DNA of 64,000 bases from Chitinophagales bacterium (GCA_020636575.1 JACJXP010000001.1:248001-312000); one strand, 5' to 3'. Positions 51,346 through 61,133 are shown, counted from the stretch's first letter. The notes: generated by a model not told the origin, from the sequence alone. Translations and numbers: made by a program.

Positions 51346-53022
51346 ATGGCAAGAATAAGCCTTAAAAATATCGTTGGAAAAAATGCGCCATTTAACGCTG
51401 TTTTCGTTGAGCTTATTGATAAAACAGGTGCAGCTGTCTGGATTGAGAACAATAAAGGAGATGTTATACTGGGTTCCGCAGGTACAGATCAACAGATCCA
51501 TTCAATTGAAATGGATGGTGAATACCTGGGATCTGTAAAAGGGAATGAAGATGCTTCGTTGATCGCTCAGTTGCTTCAAAATCTTGTTCTAAAAGAAGCT
51601 GAAAAGAAAAAACTTGGTCATGAAGTACTTACAACATACCAGGAGCTTAATGTCATTTTCAATTTCACAGAAACATTAACACAAACCATCGATCCAGATA
51701 TTATCGCCAATCTTACCCTTGAACAAGCCACTCATTCTATCAGTCCTGACGGAGGTGTCATCATACTTTGGGATGAGGATAAAAAAGTGCTGGAAATTCC
51801 TGCCTCTTCAGGTGAAGATCTTTTTAATAAAAATAATCTGAGGACCAATATTGGCTTACTATTGAAAATTGGCCTCAATGGTCAGTCTGAGATCATTAAT
51901 GATATTTCAATTCTTAAATCGAAAGGGATCATAGCAGAGAATGTTCAGTCATTAATGTATGCGGCCATGAAAGTAAAGCACAGGATCATGGGAGCCATCA
52001 TACTGGCAGGAACCCGGCCAGATCAGTTTTCTGCCGCCAATCTGAAATTATTGGTCACCCTGGCACTTCAATCTTCTGCAGCTATTGACAGTGCATTGTT
52101 ATACGAAAAAAATATCCAGGAAGTTAAGGAGCGGGAAGAAGCCATTCTTAGGATTCATGAGGTGACCAAAAGATTTGTACCTATCGAATTCATACGTTCA
52201 CTTGGAAAAGAAATTATTACTGATGTTAAACTGGGTGACCAGGCAGAAAAAATTGTAACAGTATTGTTTACTGACATCCGTGATTTCACAACATTATCGG
52301 AGGAAATGACGCCAGAGGAAAATTTCCGTTTTGTCTCTTCATTTAATGCAAGGCTTGGACCCATTATTCGATCCAATAATGGATTCATCAATCAATATCT
52401 TGGTGATTCGATCATGGCCATCTTTCCTGAAAAAGCCGATGATGCCATCAAAGCTGCTATTGAAATGCAAAAAGCAGTTCATGAATTGAATGCTGAAAGA
52501 ATAAAAGAAGATCTTCCGCTGATCAAGGCCGGAATAGGGATGCATACAGGACCGCTGATCATGGGTATTACAGGCGATGAACACCGTATGGATGCAGCAA
52601 CCATCTCGGACACAGTAAATACAGCTGCAAGAATTGAAAGTCTTACCAAATACTATAGATCGCCGCTGTTGTTAAGCGAGAAGACCTATGAACAACTAAG
52701 GGAAACCAAACATCTGCATCTTCGAAAACTTGGAAGTGTTTTATTAAAAGGAAAGAATAACTACCTCAATATTATCGAATGCATTGATGGAGCCGAGGAT
52801 GAAGTGCTTGAAAAAAGGATACAAACGCTGCCTGTTTTTAAAAGCGCTATGGAACTTTACCGGAACCGTGACTTTGAAAAGGCTATCAAGCTTATGTTTT
52901 CAATTATTGAAACCGATCCAAACGATCTGACCATTCAGCATTTTATTGAAAATGCTAAAAAATATCTCCGTACAGGTGTACCGGAAAACTGGACCGGGAC
53001 TGAAGAAATGGCCAGCAAATAA
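51346..53022 (+). CDS. GAF-domain class III nucleotide cyclase
   Basis: 558 residues, cytoplasmic. An N-terminal domain (1-95) of unknown type leads into a GAF domain (about 105-255; LNVIFNFTETLTQTIDPDII) and a class III cyclase domain (about 300-480). The catalytic core shows VTVLFTDIRDFTTLSE (two metal aspartates), YLGDSIMAIFP, and GIGMHTGPLIMGITGDEHRM with TISDTVNTAARIES (transition-state Asn and Arg). The cAMP-versus-cGMP specificity cannot be settled from this alone. A short C-terminal helical extension contains a TPR-like unit (FKSAMELYRNRDFEKAIKLM). Third gene of the plus-strand signalling operon. Confidence 0.92.
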   Translation: MARISLKNIVGKNAPFNAVFVELIDKTGAAVWIENNKGDVILGSAGTDQQIHSIEMDGEYLGSVKGNEDASLIAQLLQNLVLKEAEKKKLGHEVLTTYQELNVIFNFTETLTQTIDPDIIANLTLEQATHSISPDGGVIILWDEDKKVLEIPASSGEDLFNKNNLRTNIGLLLKIGLNGQSEIINDISILKSKGIIAENVQSLMYAAMKVKHRIMGAIILAGTRPDQFSAANLKLLVTLALQSSAAIDSALLYEKNIQEVKEREEAILRIHEVTKRFVPIEFIRSLGKEIITDVKLGDQAEKIVTVLFTDIRDFTTLSEEMTPEENFRFVSSFNARLGPIIRSNNGFINQYLGDSIMAIFPEKADDAIKAAIEMQKAVHELNAERIKEDLPLIKAGIGMHTGPLIMGITGDEHRMDAATISDTVNTAARIESLTKYYRSPLLLSEKTYEQLRETKHLHLRKLGSVLLKGKNNYLNIIECIDGAEDEVLEKRIQTLPVFKSAMELYRNRDFEKAIKLMFSIIETDPNDLTIQHFIENAKKYLRTGVPENWTGTEEMASK

Positions 53023-53149
53023 GCCCTGTGTACTAAGGCAATAAAATTCACCGAATTAAAACCTCCGTTTACCGATTGGTAGCGCCAAACTACCTTTTAA
53101 TCATTGTCCTATGATCTCTTAACATATAGTTTTACTTAAAATTTGAACC

Positions 53150-53944
53150 ATGAGAGAAGATTTTGAAAAAAGATGGGAAAACAGAAAAATGCGCTGGGAA
53201 GCCCGTTGCGAGGCAAGAGGTAGTGGAAAAGGGCATATCTGGACCGGGGCATTTATCCTCCTGATAGGTATTGCTGCTTTGATTAAAGCATCAGTTACCG
53301 ATTTGCCGGACTGGGTATTTAGCTGGCAAACGCTTCTGATTACCCTGGGAGTTTTCATTGGATTCCGTCACGGATTCAGAGGGGCATCCTGGCTCATTCT
53401 TATACTGATCGGCAGTATCTTCTTAATCGATGATATAATACCTGATTTTTCTTATCATCGTTATATGTGGCCCATGGCGCTGATCGTTATTGGTTTATTC
53501 TTCATACTTCGTCCCAGGAATAGATACATCCCTTCATCTGCCGGTGAAAAAAAAAATGATCTGAGCGATGGTCCATCAGGTCATAAAAGTGGCGATTTTA
53601 CCAAAGAAGATTTTATAGACAGTACCTGCATCTTTAGTGGCTCCAAAAAGAATATCATTTCCAAGAACTTCAAAGGTGGTGATATTGTGACCATCATGGG
53701 CGGAACAGAGCTGGACCTTACCCAGGCTGATGTAACCGAGCCGGCGATCCTGGAGATCACAACCATTTTTGGCGGAACAAAACTCCTTATCCCTTCTAAT
53801 TGGGAAATAAAATCTGAAGCAGTCATGATCTTTGGTGGCATTGAAGACAAAAGAAAAATGCAGCCCATGACAGAAGCCCCCGAAAAGGTAGTGATCCTGA
53901 AGGGAACAGTGATCTTTGGTGGCATAGAGATCAAAAGCTATTGA
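53150..53944 (+). CDS. LiaF/DUF5668-type membrane protein
   Basis: 264 residues: a charged N-terminal tail (MREDFEKRWENRKMRWEARC), four short hydrophobic spans of the LiaI/LiaF transmembrane module (about 28-45, 56-72, 77-95 and 105-120), and a C-terminal beta-repeat domain with three IFGG-type rungs (IMGGTELDLTQADV, IFGGTKLLIPSNW, IFGGIEDKRKMQ). That is the plan of LiaF-like cell-envelope stress modulators, which restrain a LytS- or LiaS-type kinase. A LytS/LytTR pair lies 0.4 kb downstream on the same strand, so a similar role is plausible. Confidence 0.85.
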   Translation: MREDFEKRWENRKMRWEARCEARGSGKGHIWTGAFILLIGIAALIKASVTDLPDWVFSWQTLLITLGVFIGFRHGFRGASWLILILIGSIFLIDDIIPDFSYHRYMWPMALIVIGLFFILRPRNRYIPSSAGEKKNDLSDGPSGHKSGDFTKEDFIDSTCIFSGSKKNIISKNFKGGDIVTIMGGTELDLTQADVTEPAILEITTIFGGTKLLIPSNWEIKSEAVMIFGGIEDKRKMQPMTEAPEKVVILKGTVIFGGIEIKSY

Positions 53945-53990
53945 TAATTGTTACGCTGATCAAAAACCATAAACCTTAAACCAACCTATT

Positions 53991-54350
53991 ATGAAATGGT
54001 ATCTTGTTAAACTTGTTTTCCGCATCATTTGTGGCGATGGCAAACATGCAGCCCAGTTTGATGAACAGTTGCGATTAGTGGAGGCTGCCAGCAAAGAAGA
54101 AGCTTTCCATAAAGCCCAGGCGATGGGAGTCAGAGAGCAGGAAATATTTTTTAATCAGCAGGAGCAATTGGTACAATGGCAATTCATCAGTACATCTGAA
54201 TTATATGAATTCAATAAATTGGTTGATGGAGCCGAGCTCTATTCCCGTATTGAAGAAAGAGACGATCCGGACAACTATATAAAAGTAGTACATGCAAAAG
54301 CGGAGCAAATAAGATTTGGCAACACTCATGAACTACTGAAACTGGCCTGA
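53991..54350 (+). CDS. DUF4288-family protein
   Basis: A 119-residue soluble protein. It starts MKWYLVKLVFRIICGDGKHA, continues with FDEQLRLVEAASKEEAFHKA and IFFNQQEQLVQWQFISTSEL, a pattern I match to DUF4288. It sits between the LiaF-like gene and the LytS kinase, whose ATG follows its stop by four bases, so it probably belongs to this envelope-sensing operon. Function unknown. Confidence 0.75.
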   Translation: MKWYLVKLVFRIICGDGKHAAQFDEQLRLVEAASKEEAFHKAQAMGVREQEIFFNQQEQLVQWQFISTSELYEFNKLVDGAELYSRIEERDDPDNYIKVVHAKAEQIRFGNTHELLKLA

Positions 54351-54354
54351 GGAC

Positions 54355-55392
54355 ATGCCTAATTCCCCACTTTCAATATTACGATTCAGGATCATTTTTG
54401 TCATTTGCTGGCTGGCTCTTTTGATTGACGCCGTGGTGGTACTTCACTACTTTGGTTTGTCCTGGCAAACTGCAATTATCGACAGTGCTATCTCTAATGG
54501 CTTATTATTGCTTGCATGTATCCTCATCTTACATACGCTGCGTTACTACCTGCCACGGAGTGAACAGTATATCAATATCTTTTCAATTTGTGTTATCCTG
54601 ACCATTATCTGGCTGGTCGTTGCCAGGGCATTACTGAATCTTACTTTAGGCGGCGACCCGGTATACAAGGAACTATTAAATCATTCAAACTCTATTCGTT
54701 TTAGTATAGCATTCCTGCTTATCGGTTGTGTTACTATGATAAGTATTCTGTGGTATAATCTCCAGGAGCAAAAAGAAAATGAGAACCGAAAAACAGATAC
54801 TGAAAAACTGGCCAGGGATGCCGAGCTTTTTAAACTAAGGCAACAACTACAACCTCATTTTCTGTTCAACAGTCTTAATTCTATTAATGCCCTGATAGGA
54901 TCCCGCCCAGAGGAAGCCCGGAAAATGGTACAGCAATTATCCGACTTTTTAAGAGGTACCTTAAAAAAAGATGAAACACAATGGGTGAGTTTGCAGGAAG
55001 AACTGCAATACCTGCAATTATACCTGGATATTGAAAAAGTCCGCTTCGGGAATCGCCTTACTACTGAAACGCATATTGATGAAAATACCAATGAAATGCG
55101 GCTCCCGGCTTTGCTATTACAACCAATCATGGAAAATGCTATAAAGTTTGGGTTGTATGATACTACCGGCGATACAGTAATCCGGTTGATCACTGAAAAG
55201 AAAGATAATGATCTAATTATCAGGATACAGAATCCATACGATCCGGAAACTTCATCCCCAAGAGAAGGAACCGGTTTTGGATTAAAATCAGTTAAAAGAA
55301 GATTGTACCTGCTTTTTGCCAGATCAGACTTACTGGAAACTACAGCAAAAGAAAATACCTTTACAACAATCGTTAAAATACCACAATCTTAG
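54355..55392 (+). CDS. LytS-type sensor histidine kinase
   Basis: 345 residues. Four membrane spans occupy about residues 10-135, followed by a short coiled coil and the His_kinase domain with the phosphorylated His in LRQQLQPHFLFNSLNSINAL (near residue 168) and a HATPase domain (LLQPIMENAIKFGLY, then GTGFGLKSVKRRL). This is the LytS/YehU class, which partners LytTR regulators. Its stop directly abuts the start of the regulator gene. Confidence 0.93.
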   Translation: MPNSPLSILRFRIIFVICWLALLIDAVVVLHYFGLSWQTAIIDSAISNGLLLLACILILHTLRYYLPRSEQYINIFSICVILTIIWLVVARALLNLTLGGDPVYKELLNHSNSIRFSIAFLLIGCVTMISILWYNLQEQKENENRKTDTEKLARDAELFKLRQQLQPHFLFNSLNSINALIGSRPEEARKMVQQLSDFLRGTLKKDETQWVSLQEELQYLQLYLDIEKVRFGNRLTTETHIDENTNEMRLPALLLQPIMENAIKFGLYDTTGDTVIRLITEKKDNDLIIRIQNPYDPETSSPREGTGFGLKSVKRRLYLLFARSDLLETTAKENTFTTIVKIPQS

Positions 55393-56133
55393 ATGAAAAA
55401 AGTAATTATAATTGACGACGAATCTTTGGCCAGGAGCATTGTAAAAGAATATCTTCAGAAACACCCAGATCTTGAATTGGTTGAAGAATGTAGTGATGGG
55501 TTTGACGGATTAAAAGCGATCCAGCAACATAATCCTGACCTGTTGTTCCTGGATATTCAAATGCCAAAAATCAACGGATTTGAAATGCTGGAGCTTGTGG
55601 AAGAACCTCCATCGGTGATTTTTACAACTGCATTCGATGAGTATGCCTTAAAAGCATTTGAGGCAAATGCGATAGACTATTTACTAAAACCTTTTAACCA
55701 GGATCGTTTTGACAAAGCTGTTACAAAGTGGCGTGAGCAACAACCTGCTTCAGTCGAAAATAACACATTGGGATTGCTGGAATCTGCTTCTATGTCGCCA
55801 CACCAAAAACAGCGCATTGTAGTTCGTAACGGAAGTAAGATCAAGATCATTTCGGTACATGATGTTTTTTATTTAGAAGCCGCAGATGATTATGTGAAGA
55901 TACATACACAGGAAGGCTACTATTTAAAGAACAAAACAATGAATCATTTTGAGCAAACGCTGGACAATAACCTGTTTGTTCGTTCTCATCGCTCCTATAT
56001 TGTTAATGTACAGCAAATAACCCGTATAGACCCTTACGAAAAAGATAACCATGTAGCTGTATTGCGTTCAGGCTCCAAAGTTCCTGTAAGCAGGAGTGGT
56101 TATGGGAGATTGAAAGAAGTATTGGGCTTATGA
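55393..56133 (+). CDS. LytTR-family response regulator
   Basis: 246 residues: a receiver (VIIIDDESLARSIV; LLFLDIQMPKINGFE; TTAFDEYALKAF; YLLKPFNQ) and a C-terminal LytTR DNA-binding domain (QRIVVRNGSKIKIISVHDVF, then EAADDYVKIHT and RSHRSYIVNVQQI). Its ATG follows the kinase stop with no gap. The pair probably controls envelope genes, possibly the LiaF-like gene upstream. It is convergent with the HD-YitT gene, five bases away. Confidence 0.94.
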   Translation: MKKVIIIDDESLARSIVKEYLQKHPDLELVEECSDGFDGLKAIQQHNPDLLFLDIQMPKINGFEMLELVEEPPSVIFTTAFDEYALKAFEANAIDYLLKPFNQDRFDKAVTKWREQQPASVENNTLGLLESASMSPHQKQRIVVRNGSKIKIISVHDVFYLEAADDYVKIHTQEGYYLKNKTMNHFEQTLDNNLFVRSHRSYIVNVQQITRIDPYEKDNHVAVLRSGSKVPVSRSGYGRLKEVLGL

Positions 56134-56138
56134 TCCTG

Positions 56139-57599
56139 TTAATGGTTGTGTCTTCTTTTTAGTATTCCTCCAGATGCTTCCTTAATTGTGTTTGCAAATA
56201 CAAAAGCCTTAGGATCGGTCTCATGAACAAGGTTCCGGAGTTTTCTTAGTTCAAGGCGGGTGATCACTGTAAAAATGATATCACATTCTGTACTCACTTC
56301 AAATTTTCCCGGAAGAAACCCTCTTTCGCCTTTATAGACTGTGATACCTCTACCCAATTTGTTAACTAAAACTGACTTGATCTCTTCACTTTTGCCGGAA
56401 ATAATTGTAACCCCGGTAAAAGCCTGTAAGCCTTCTACCACATAGTCAATACTACGGGTTGCAGCAAAATAAGTAAGGATAGAGTATAAAGCTGTTTCAA
56501 TACCAAATCGCATAGCTGCAATTGAGAAGATCAGGATATTAATACCGAGTATTATCTCCGATATGGTAAATGATGTTCGTTTTAATGTATAAAGCGCTAA
56601 TACCTCGATACCATCCAGTGCTGCACCACCCCGCATCACCAACCCCACGCCGGTACCCAGGAAAACACCTCCAAATATGGATATTAAAAGCTTATCGGAT
56701 GTTACGGGATCACCGGGGATCAGGATCAGTGCTATACCCAACAGTACAACGCTTATAAAAGCTTTGAATGCAAAACTTTTTCCAACAGAAAAATAACTGA
56801 TTGCTACAAGTGGCAAGTTCAGTAAAACAATTGCAAATGCAAGGTTGAAGTGATATATCTCATGGATCAAAAGTGAAATACCCGTAATTCCTCCATCAAA
56901 AAAATGATTGGGCACCAAAAATCGTTTAAGAGCAATGCTTGCTATGATCACCCCGGCAACAATCAGAATAGCATCCTGTAAAGTGTCTGTATAAGAATGT
57001 CCTTTTTTTCCCGATGCTTTTATAGCCATTGCATTCCGGACCGCAGCCAAATGCATTAATTTCTTTTCTCTGCAGATATCTCTTGCACTTTTTGTGAAAA
57101 AAACATGTGAGCTTAAGAATTTTTCCTGCATTTGCAACCAATCTTCTCTTGAATTAACCTTACCGATACTTGCAAATTCCTTATAAAGGTTATCAGCCAA
57201 TTCATCATAACGATCTGTTCCTAAGTAAAACAGATCGGCATCACAAATGATCTTTGATAAATGATTAACAGGTGTCTGGGGCAACCTGGTTGCCATGATC
57301 ATGGTGCATATTTCACGGATATCTTCTTTGGTATAGCCATATTCCGGAAGATATTTCCTTGCAATGATACAAGACTGCTCTTCATGCTCAATATGAATTT
57401 TTAAAAACCCGGTATCATGAAAAAGTGCAGCCGTTTTCAATAGCACCATCTCCCGGTCAGTGATCCCTTCTTTTTCGCCGATCTCCGCTGAAGCGTTTAT
57501 TACACTTATTGTATGCGCAACATTATGATAAGTGATCTTGTCAGAAAGCTCTTTTTCAAGCTTACTGATCATGAACTCATATATATCGTCGTAACGCAT
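56139..57599 (-). CDS. HD-domain phosphohydrolase fused to YitT-type membrane protein
   Basis: 486 residues. The N-terminal 200 residues form an HD domain with all metal ligands visible: YHNVAH (His 25 and His 29), FHDTGF (His 61, Asp 62), EHEEQS, and a final Asp in ICDADLFYLG (near 120). Residues 210-390 hold five to six membrane spans of a YitT/DUF161 protein (FFDGGITGISLLIHE, MRGGAALDGIEVLALY), and residues 400-480 a DUF2179 domain (GRGITVYKGERGFLPGK, then TVITRLELRKLRNLV). DUF2179 is a putative nucleotide-binding domain. As last gene of an operon with a receiver-cyclase, it is a good candidate for degrading or sensing the cyclic nucleotide made there. That function is inferred. Confidence 0.88.
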   Translation of the reverse strand: MRYDDIYEFMISKLEKELSDKITYHNVAHTISVINASAEIGEKEGITDREMVLLKTAALFHDTGFLKIHIEHEEQSCIIARKYLPEYGYTKEDIREICTMIMATRLPQTPVNHLSKIICDADLFYLGTDRYDELADNLYKEFASIGKVNSREDWLQMQEKFLSSHVFFTKSARDICREKKLMHLAAVRNAMAIKASGKKGHSYTDTLQDAILIVAGVIIASIALKRFLVPNHFFDGGITGISLLIHEIYHFNLAFAIVLLNLPLVAISYFSVGKSFAFKAFISVVLLGIALILIPGDPVTSDKLLISIFGGVFLGTGVGLVMRGGAALDGIEVLALYTLKRTSFTISEIILGINILIFSIAAMRFGIETALYSILTYFAATRSIDYVVEGLQAFTGVTIISGKSEEIKSVLVNKLGRGITVYKGERGFLPGKFEVSTECDIIFTVITRLELRKLRNLVHETDPKAFVFANTIKEASGGILKRRHNH

Positions 57600-57622
57600 T
57601 TTCTGGTTTTGGTTTTCTTCTT

Positions 57623-58663
57623 TTAATCTAATACCTCATAGATCGTAACAGGGTTTGCTTTATTTTTTAAGGTTACTTCTCCTGCTTTTTTACAATTAAA
57701 TGATTCTTTTACTTTTTGATAGGACTCCTCGTTAATAATGATCTGTCCCGGAGCTGCGGCGGATTGCAATCGTTGAGCCGTATTCACAGTATCACCTATC
57801 ACAGTAAAATCCAGTCTTTTTAAACCTGCAGAGCCAATATTACCTGATACCATCTCTCCGCTGTTAATACCAATAGATAGTTCAGGAGCAAAATTGATAT
57901 TTGTATTGGAGGCTGGTATATCACGGATCTTGCTTCTTGCCCCAAGAGCTGCGTCTATGGCCCTGTCCAAATGGTACTCTCCCTTAAAGACTGCCATTAC
58001 TGCATCTCCAATAAATTTATCTACCAATCCGTTTTGTGCGGTTATTTCGTTTACTATTACTTCAAAGTAGCTATTTAATAATCCGACAACTGTATCTGGA
58101 GCTTCGTTTTCGCTTATCGCAGTAAATCCACATATATCAATAAAGACAACTGATGCCTCAATTATCTCATTCTGCAGCAGTGAAGATTCAAATTCCCTGC
58201 TTTTCATAAAATTAAGAACTGACTCATCTACATACATTCTTAATATATTATTCTCACGGATGGCTTTCATGGTTTCCCGCATCTGTGTAACATGAGAAAT
58301 TGTTTTCTCCATCGTTATTTCCAGGTCCTCAAAGTTGACCGGTTTTGTAATAAAATCAAATGCTCCCCTGTTCATGGCTGTGCGGATATTCTCCATATCA
58401 CCATAAGCTGATACGATCACTGCCTTTAAAAGGTTCTGCCTGTCATTGATCGCTGAAAGAAGTGAAAGGCCATCCATTTCAGGCATATTGATATCACTCA
58501 GTACAATATCAACGTCTGTATGTTCATCCAGTTGCTCCAATGCTTTTTTCCCATTGATCGCAAAAAGAAATTGATACTTGTTTTCCCTGATCTTTTGCCT
58601 GAACTTTTGTTTGATCAGAACTTCCAGGTCCGCTTCATCATCTACAACCAGGATCTTTGCCAT
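57623..58663 (-). CDS. Receiver-nucleotide cyclase fusion (class III)
   Basis: 346 residues: a receiver (ILVVDDEADLE; IVLSDINMPEMDGLSL; SAYGDM; FITKPVNFEDL) joined by a helical linker (about 125-165) to a class III cyclase domain. The cyclase core has VVFIDICGFTAISE (metal Asps), FIGDAVMAVFKG, SIGINSGEMVSGNIGS and DFTVIGDTVNTAQRL (transition-state Asn and Arg). Phosphorylation by one of the upstream TPR kinases would control cyclic nucleotide synthesis. Its start overlaps the stop of the upstream receiver gene (TAATG). Confidence 0.93.
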   Translation of the reverse strand: MAKILVVDDEADLEVLIKQKFRQKIRENKYQFLFAINGKKALEQLDEHTDVDIVLSDINMPEMDGLSLLSAINDRQNLLKAVIVSAYGDMENIRTAMNRGAFDFITKPVNFEDLEITMEKTISHVTQMRETMKAIRENNILRMYVDESVLNFMKSREFESSLLQNEIIEASVVFIDICGFTAISENEAPDTVVGLLNSYFEVIVNEITAQNGLVDKFIGDAVMAVFKGEYHLDRAIDAALGARSKIRDIPASNTNINFAPELSIGINSGEMVSGNIGSAGLKRLDFTVIGDTVNTAQRLQSAAAPGQIIINEESYQKVKESFNCKKAGEVTLKNKANPVTIYEVLD

Positions 58664-59037
58664 TAGCTAATCGTTTTTAATTTCTCCTTTAAAGTGCTAA
58701 AATCGAGAGGTTTTGTCAGAAAATCATCTGCCCCCAGCCGCATGGCCGTATTGTAATTCTCAGCATCCCCATACGCAGTGATCATCATTACGGTGGGTGG
58801 TGGTTCATGATGCTTTTCTTTTATATGCCGGAGTAGTTCAAGTCCGTTCATCCCTGGCATATTAATATCAGAAAGGATGAGAACGGCCTCATGTTTATGG
58901 TCTTTCATAAAACTGAGCGCTTCTTCGCCGGAATAAGCGAAAGCAAATACCATGTCTCCATTTCTGATCTCTTTCCGGAATCTTTGTTCAAAAAGAAGCC
59001 GTACGTCTTTTTCGTCGTCAACAACTAAGATTTTCAT
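58663..59037 (-). CDS. Single-domain response regulator
   Basis: A 124-residue receiver: ILVVDDEKDVRLLFEQRF, phospho-Asp in ILSDINMPGMNGLEL, MITAYGDAEN and FLTKPLDF. It is similar to the receiver of the next gene (shared VVDDE and SDINMP segments), suggesting duplication. It may compete for or relay phosphate to the cyclase fusion. It lies 16 bases downstream of the TPR kinase gene and overlaps the cyclase gene by one base. Confidence 0.93.
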   Translation of the reverse strand: MKILVVDDEKDVRLLFEQRFRKEIRNGDMVFAFAYSGEEALSFMKDHKHEAVLILSDINMPGMNGLELLRHIKEKHHEPPPTVMMITAYGDAENYNTAMRLGADDFLTKPLDFSTLKEKLKTIS

Positions 59038-59053
59038 ACAGTGAATATAAGTG

Positions 59054-61117
59054 TTATATAGGTAAAAAAATCATGAATTCAGTCCCTTCTTTTTCTTTAC
59101 TATCAAGACTTATTTCTCCCCCATGTGCTTTTATTATATCATAACTCAAACTTAGTCCCAGCCCTGTTCCCTCGCCTGTTGGTTTGGTAGTGAAGAAAGG
59201 TTGAAATATTTTTTCTTTGATGGATTCGGCAATTCCGTTGCCATTATCTTTAACTGAAATTATTACTTTTCCATCCTCCTTTTTTGTTGACACGACAACA
59301 GTTGGCTCATAGCCCTCAGCGTTCTGCGTTAGGCGTTCAGCTTTCTGCCTTTCATTAACGGCGTAAAATGCATTGTTTATCAGGTTGAGAACAACTCTTC
59401 CAATTTCCTGGCGAACAAGATTCAACTTTGAAACATTTTCACCAAACGCCGTCTCAAACTTTGCATTAAATGACTTATCCTTTGCCCTGAAACCATGAAA
59501 TGCCAGTTTTACATATTCATCACAAAGAGTATTGATATCCGTCAGTTCCATTTTTCCACTGCTTGTTCTTGAATGTTGCAGCATGCTCTTTACTATCGCA
59601 TCGGCCCGTTTTCCATGCTGATTAATTTTTTCTTCATTTGATTCAATATTAGAAGCAATGAAACTCACTTCATTGTAATTACCCTTACTAATTTCTTCTT
59701 TCAGTTCAACTATCATTTCTTTATTTAATTCTGAAAAATTATTGACGAAATTCAAAGGGTTTTGTATCTCATGAGCAATGCCTGCTGTCAATTCTCCAAG
59801 GCTTGCCATTTTCTCGGATTGGATAAGTTGAGCTTGCGTAGATTTCAATTCAGCCAGTGCTTCCTCAATTTTTTTCTTTTGTTGCAATATCTCGTTATTG
59901 AGATCTGTCAATTCTGCATTCTTTAGTTTTATTGCTTCTGCCTCTTTCCACGCTTCTTCAGCTTTGTGTGACATCTCAAGGTTTAATACTTTTTGATTAA
60001 TAGTATCTTTATGTAATTCTTTTTCAAGTTGAATATGCTGTTCAAGGTAGTTAGTTGCTTCAGCAAAATTTTTCTCAAGTTTATACTGTTTATACAAACG
60101 ATAATAGATTTTGCTTGCCAGGTCATTCGCTTTGATCTCTTTACTGATCATCAAAGAGGTCGTCAGCTTTTTAAATTTGTCCTTGTCTTCACTTATTTCG
60201 TTAGTATTCTGTAGTTCTGCAAGTAACAACAAGATCTCCGCTTCACCTCTTCTATCTCCATTGATTTTTCTTAATTGCAGACTTTCATTAGAAAATCGCA
60301 AAGCTTTACTGAAATCATTTGTTTCCTTAAAAACTTCTGCAAGGTGTAACAAAGCATTGGCCTCCCCCTTTTTATCACCTATACTTCTTGTTATTTCAAG
60401 GCTCTTTGTAGCATATTTAATAGCATTCGTGTAATCTTTAAGCTTAAAGTAGATATAGCCGATATTGTCAAAGCTGCCAGCTTCGCCCCACTTATCTCCT
60501 GATTTTTGGCGTATCAAGAGTCCCTGTTGATAATAATCGAGAGCTTTGTCGTAATCGCCTGTTTCAAAATAGATAGAGCCAATAATATTCAGATCATAAC
60601 CTTCCAACAATATGAAATTGGTTATCCTGGCTAATGAAAGACTTTTATATAGGTAATCAAGGGCTTTATCGTAGTTTGCCAGGCTCTTGTATGTGACACC
60701 AAGTTGATAAAGATTTGTTACCTCGTTTTCTGTAAATGCGGTTTGCCTGCTTTGATCAAGTGCTTTGAAGATAAGTTCAAGTGCTGTCGCACTATTACCG
60801 CTGTTACGTTCAATAATCCCTCTGTATTCATTAATTACAGCAAGCCCTTTTACATCGTCAATAAAGGTGTATATAATTTCCGCCTCATCCAAACATCGCA
60901 AAGCATTATTGATGTCCGCTATTCTTATATGCCCAAATGCTTCTACCCGCAGTCCATCGGCCACTCCCTGCTTATAATTTATTGTTCGGGATAGTTCAAT
61001 AGCCTGCTCACCATATTGCTTAGCTTTGATAGAATCGCTGATACGTAATTGCCACGCAATATTGTTTAAATCATTTGCTTTTTGTTGTAGATCATCTGAT
61101 TTCTTCTTTCCAGTCAT
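59054..61117 (-). CDS. Soluble TPR histidine kinase (copy A)
   Basis: 687 residues without signal peptide or membrane span. About eight TPR units fill residues 15-370 (e.g. ALDYLYKSLSLARITNFIL, KALDYYQQGLLIRQKSGDKW), then a coiled coil (about 375-440) and a kinase core with H-box GIAHEIQNPLNFVNNF (near 458), N-box LNLINNAFYAVNE, G1 DNGNGIAES, F-box PFFTTKPTGEG and G2 GTGLGLSLSY. After the N-box an unusual RQKAERLTQNAEGYEPT segment occurs, identical in the two other kinases of this operon. The last third of the gene is nearly identical in DNA to copy B. It probably feeds the receiver and receiver-cyclase genes downstream. Confidence 0.92.
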   Translation of the reverse strand: MTGKKKSDDLQQKANDLNNIAWQLRISDSIKAKQYGEQAIELSRTINYKQGVADGLRVEAFGHIRIADINNALRCLDEAEIIYTFIDDVKGLAVINEYRGIIERNSGNSATALELIFKALDQSRQTAFTENEVTNLYQLGVTYKSLANYDKALDYLYKSLSLARITNFILLEGYDLNIIGSIYFETGDYDKALDYYQQGLLIRQKSGDKWGEAGSFDNIGYIYFKLKDYTNAIKYATKSLEITRSIGDKKGEANALLHLAEVFKETNDFSKALRFSNESLQLRKINGDRRGEAEILLLLAELQNTNEISEDKDKFKKLTTSLMISKEIKANDLASKIYYRLYKQYKLEKNFAEATNYLEQHIQLEKELHKDTINQKVLNLEMSHKAEEAWKEAEAIKLKNAELTDLNNEILQQKKKIEEALAELKSTQAQLIQSEKMASLGELTAGIAHEIQNPLNFVNNFSELNKEMIVELKEEISKGNYNEVSFIASNIESNEEKINQHGKRADAIVKSMLQHSRTSSGKMELTDINTLCDEYVKLAFHGFRAKDKSFNAKFETAFGENVSKLNLVRQEIGRVVLNLINNAFYAVNERQKAERLTQNAEGYEPTVVVSTKKEDGKVIISVKDNGNGIAESIKEKIFQPFFTTKPTGEGTGLGLSLSYDIIKAHGGEISLDSKEKEGTEFMIFLPI

Positions 61118-61133
61118 ATTACTAAGAATTACG

